Origin: Trichuris trichiura
Lineage: Eukaryota; Nematoda; Enoplea; Trichinellida; Trichuridae
Reading direction: 5' to 3'
Length of the DNA: 64,000 nucleotides
Assembly (NCBI GenBank): GCA_037903355.1
Contig: JBAJFE010000026.1
Location: 1,612,001-1,676,000 of the forward strand
Shown here piece after piece: positions 62,061 through 64,000 of the stretch (its first letter is position 1; each line of letters begins with the position of its first letter). Under the pieces are notes generated by a model, which did not search any database, was not told where the DNA came from, and worked only from the letters and a program-made list of their open reading frames with translations. The position numbers and the translations under genes are program-made.

Positions 62061-63227
62061 ATGGACAACAGCCTACTTAACACTTATCCGAATTTGAAAG
62101 AAAAGCTGCAGTCGAGCATCAACGAAATCCACGACACCGAGTACTCTTTGAAAGAGATTGAGCTCGAAGAACTTCAACAGAGCTCACCGAAGGCAAAGAT
62201 CACCGTACAAGTACAACTCATCTGGGACGACGACGGATCAGATGACGAAAAACTTCCAAAAAAGCTAATTTTGCAAGTGCCAAATCTCCATGGACAATCA
62301 GACTCGCCGGACGACCATGCAAAGGAATGCAATATAAAAGACTACAACAGTGAGGTAGAATTTTACGCATTTTTCAAGGACCATCCGGAAATAGCGTTTC
62401 CGCTACCATGCTGTTACGCTGCAGAAACGGAAGGAGAAGAACATGGTATTCTCGTTTTGGAAGATCTAAGTGACCACGGAGTTTTCATTGATGATATCTC
62501 GGCCGGAATGACCACTGGTCAATTGCTGAACGTAACAGCCGCCTTAGCTAATCTGCATTCGTGGTGCCTCAAGAACAGCTCGTATTGGCAAGAGAAATTC
62601 AACAGTTCAAAAGCGGGACTCTTACAACTACGCGACACTATGGAAGTTGGTTTAAAAAATATGAAGTCACAGTATCCGGATCGTTGTGCTCAAGTTGACT
62701 TCGACTTGATAATGGAAAAATATACGGAGGAAAATATTAGCCAATGGTCGGACAAAATTAGCAAATCAATTCCAGAGGTGCTTACAAGATATCAGTTATG
62801 GATCAATAGTTTGCTGTTTCGTAAACGTTCCGATGGTACGCCTGGAGACGACCTGGTGGCAATTGTTAATTGGGAAAATGTTGGTAGAGGATCCCTCCTT
62901 GAGGATATTTGCTCTTTGCTCAGTTGGTGTACAACACCGGAAATGAGAAGAAAGTATGAACGCATACTGCTGGTGTATTATAGAAAAAAGTTGGAACAAG
63001 GCGTTGACGGAGACGTGCAATTACCGGATAATGACTCACTGTGGAAAGCCTATAAACAAACGTTTTGGTTGAGAGGCTTAATGTTATTGGGTATGATTCC
63101 CACTTTATTACAGACTACTGCTTTGAACGAATCGGTAGACGAAGAGGAAAAGAAAACAATAATGCTTGAACGGGCTATTGCATGTTACGAAGACTCGATA
63201 GCTTTTTTTGACGAAAATGACGACTGA
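62061..63227 (+). CDS. CHK/EcKinase-like paralog lacking catalytic residues (pseudokinase)
   Basis: Intronless, 388 aa, clearly paralogous to the kinase at 55.9 kb: MTTGQLLNVTAALANLHSWC, DICSLLSWCTTPEMRR and GVDGDVQLP...LW align without gaps. The fold-supporting Glu (NSEVEFYAFF) and the hinge ILVLEDLS remain. The ATP-binding Lys is replaced (KLILQVPN), the catalytic-loop HGD is RYQ (VLTRYQLWINSLLF), its Asn is Ser, and the metal-binding IDW is VNW (IVNWENVG). With four active-site positions lost but the frame fully open, a non-catalytic binding or regulatory role is likely. The first ATG was taken as start. It is more acidic than its paralog. Confidence 0.88.
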   Translation: MDNSLLNTYPNLKEKLQSSINEIHDTEYSLKEIELEELQQSSPKAKITVQVQLIWDDDGSDDEKLPKKLILQVPNLHGQSDSPDDHAKECNIKDYNSEVEFYAFFKDHPEIAFPLPCCYAAETEGEEHGILVLEDLSDHGVFIDDISAGMTTGQLLNVTAALANLHSWCLKNSSYWQEKFNSSKAGLLQLRDTMEVGLKNMKSQYPDRCAQVDFDLIMEKYTEENISQWSDKISKSIPEVLTRYQLWINSLLFRKRSDGTPGDDLVAIVNWENVGRGSLLEDICSLLSWCTTPEMRRKYERILLVYYRKKLEQGVDGDVQLPDNDSLWKAYKQTFWLRGLMLLGMIPTLLQTTALNESVDEEEKKTIMLERAIACYEDSIAFFDENDD

Positions 63228-64000
63228 CTATTTCTAAGTGCGCAACAATTACTCGTTCGCTTTCTCACTGCAAAGCAGTAACGCTTTTAACAGAAAATAA
63301 AGAAACTCATAAAGCAAACCACTAGTGCTACGCGTAGTTAATGGTAGTACACAAACAAGCCGATAAGAGCAGCGCTAACGCTCTTTTAACGATGCGTTTG
63401 CGATTACGAAAAATAATTACGTAAACTAATCGAAAGACCATAACTACTAGGAGTACGCTGCAATTGAAAATTTTAGATTTTAAAGGGGAAGATTATTTGA
63501 AAGAGACGCTTTTGCGTGAGATGGGCATTTTTCGGCATTTCATGTCCGAATGCTTCAACGTCACTGCCACGCGATGAACATGTCAAAAAAGTTGGCAAGG
63601 AAGAAAAAGTTTTTAAAATTACTCACGTAGGCGTAGGCAGATTTTACGAGAAAGATTATCGCCGCATCTAGGAGCAGCCACGCTATTGATCACTGATAAA
63701 TTCAAAGCTGACGTAAAAATGTCAAGAAATAAATTTCGCCCTTCCGAAGTGTTTATTAGACAACCGCCTACCCGTCAAGCAAACCAAAGAACACAAAGAA
63801 AATTGTCGAGCAAAACTACAGTAAGGAAATTGGAACTCAGGCCCACTGGGAGACGGAATCATTTAAGCAGTTAGCATAGCATACGACGCTGGACCGACGG
63901 ACAACTAAAGTTTGTAAAATAGTTTAAAAAACCATAAATAACGGAAAAAACTTTGGAAATGCGCCTGCTGGAAACAAGCCGCAAGGAAAAAAAACTTTAA
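63228..64000. other. Intergenic region at window end
   Basis: 3' sequence of the pseudokinase gene. A basic frame at 63686-63874 has no family resemblance and is not called. Confidence 0.4.

Overview
The window looks like eukaryotic, animal chromosomal DNA, most likely from a nematode. The genes are split by many very short introns (about 47-60 nt) with GT-AG borders. The gene set (EGLN/EGL-9 prolyl hydroxylase, GAB/SOC-1 adaptor, Frizzled, an MSP-domain protein, CHK/EcKinase-like kinases, MPP-beta) is metazoan. I favour a Dorylaimia-type nematode such as a whipworm relative, because of the moderate GC, compact introns and Ty3/Gypsy remnants, but that placement is inference.

Layout. 1-5.9 kb: no gene recognised. 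5.9-6.8 kb (-): EGLN-type HIF prolyl hydroxylase, last exon not found. 8.3-10.9 kb (+): GAB/DOS/SOC-1-like PH-domain adaptor. 15.6-19.8 kb (+): aquaglyceroporin in six exons, with a near-perfect foldback element in intron 4. 20.2-22.3 kb (-): NOP53 ribosome-biogenesis factor in seven exons, divergent from an intronless LSM1 at 22.9-23.3 kb (+). 25.5-27.4 kb (-): intronless Frizzled of the Fz5/8 class. 27.9-28.4 kb (-): two phase-compatible exons of an unrecognised gene. 33.3-38.7 kb (-): epsilon-COP, whose last exon lies 4.3 kb beyond the rest. 38.9-39.8 kb (+): coiled-coil protein. 40.4-42.8 kb (+): decayed Ty3/Gypsy element. 42.8-45.5 kb: two copies of a 364-bp repeat carrying part of a COQ8/ADCK exon, flanking two COQ8 3' exons and an MSP-domain gene. 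46.8-47.4 kb (+): 6-pyruvoyl-tetrahydropterin synthase. 47.6-48.8 kb (-): unrecognised disordered basic protein. 49.9-51.2 kb (-): TMEM185-like membrane protein. 51.5-53.5 kb (-): mitochondrial processing peptidase beta subunit in about 14 exons. 55.9-57.1 kb and 62.1-63.2 kb (+): two intronless CHK/EcKinase-like paralogs; the first keeps the catalytic residues, the second has lost them. Between them are a 53-aa membrane microprotein, a Tigger/pogo-type MITE and another foldback repeat.

The genes are mostly unrelated housekeeping and signalling genes, not one pathway. The most noteworthy items are the CHK pseudokinase paralog, the COQ8 fragment joined to a broken retroelement and duplicated around an MSP gene, the GC-richer block from about 25 to 34 kb that holds the distant last exon of epsilon-COP, and a family of foldback repeats sharing a GCTGAAGACG core. 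Exon borders were placed by eye from homology, reading frame and GT-AG phase. No alignment, expression data or database search was available.
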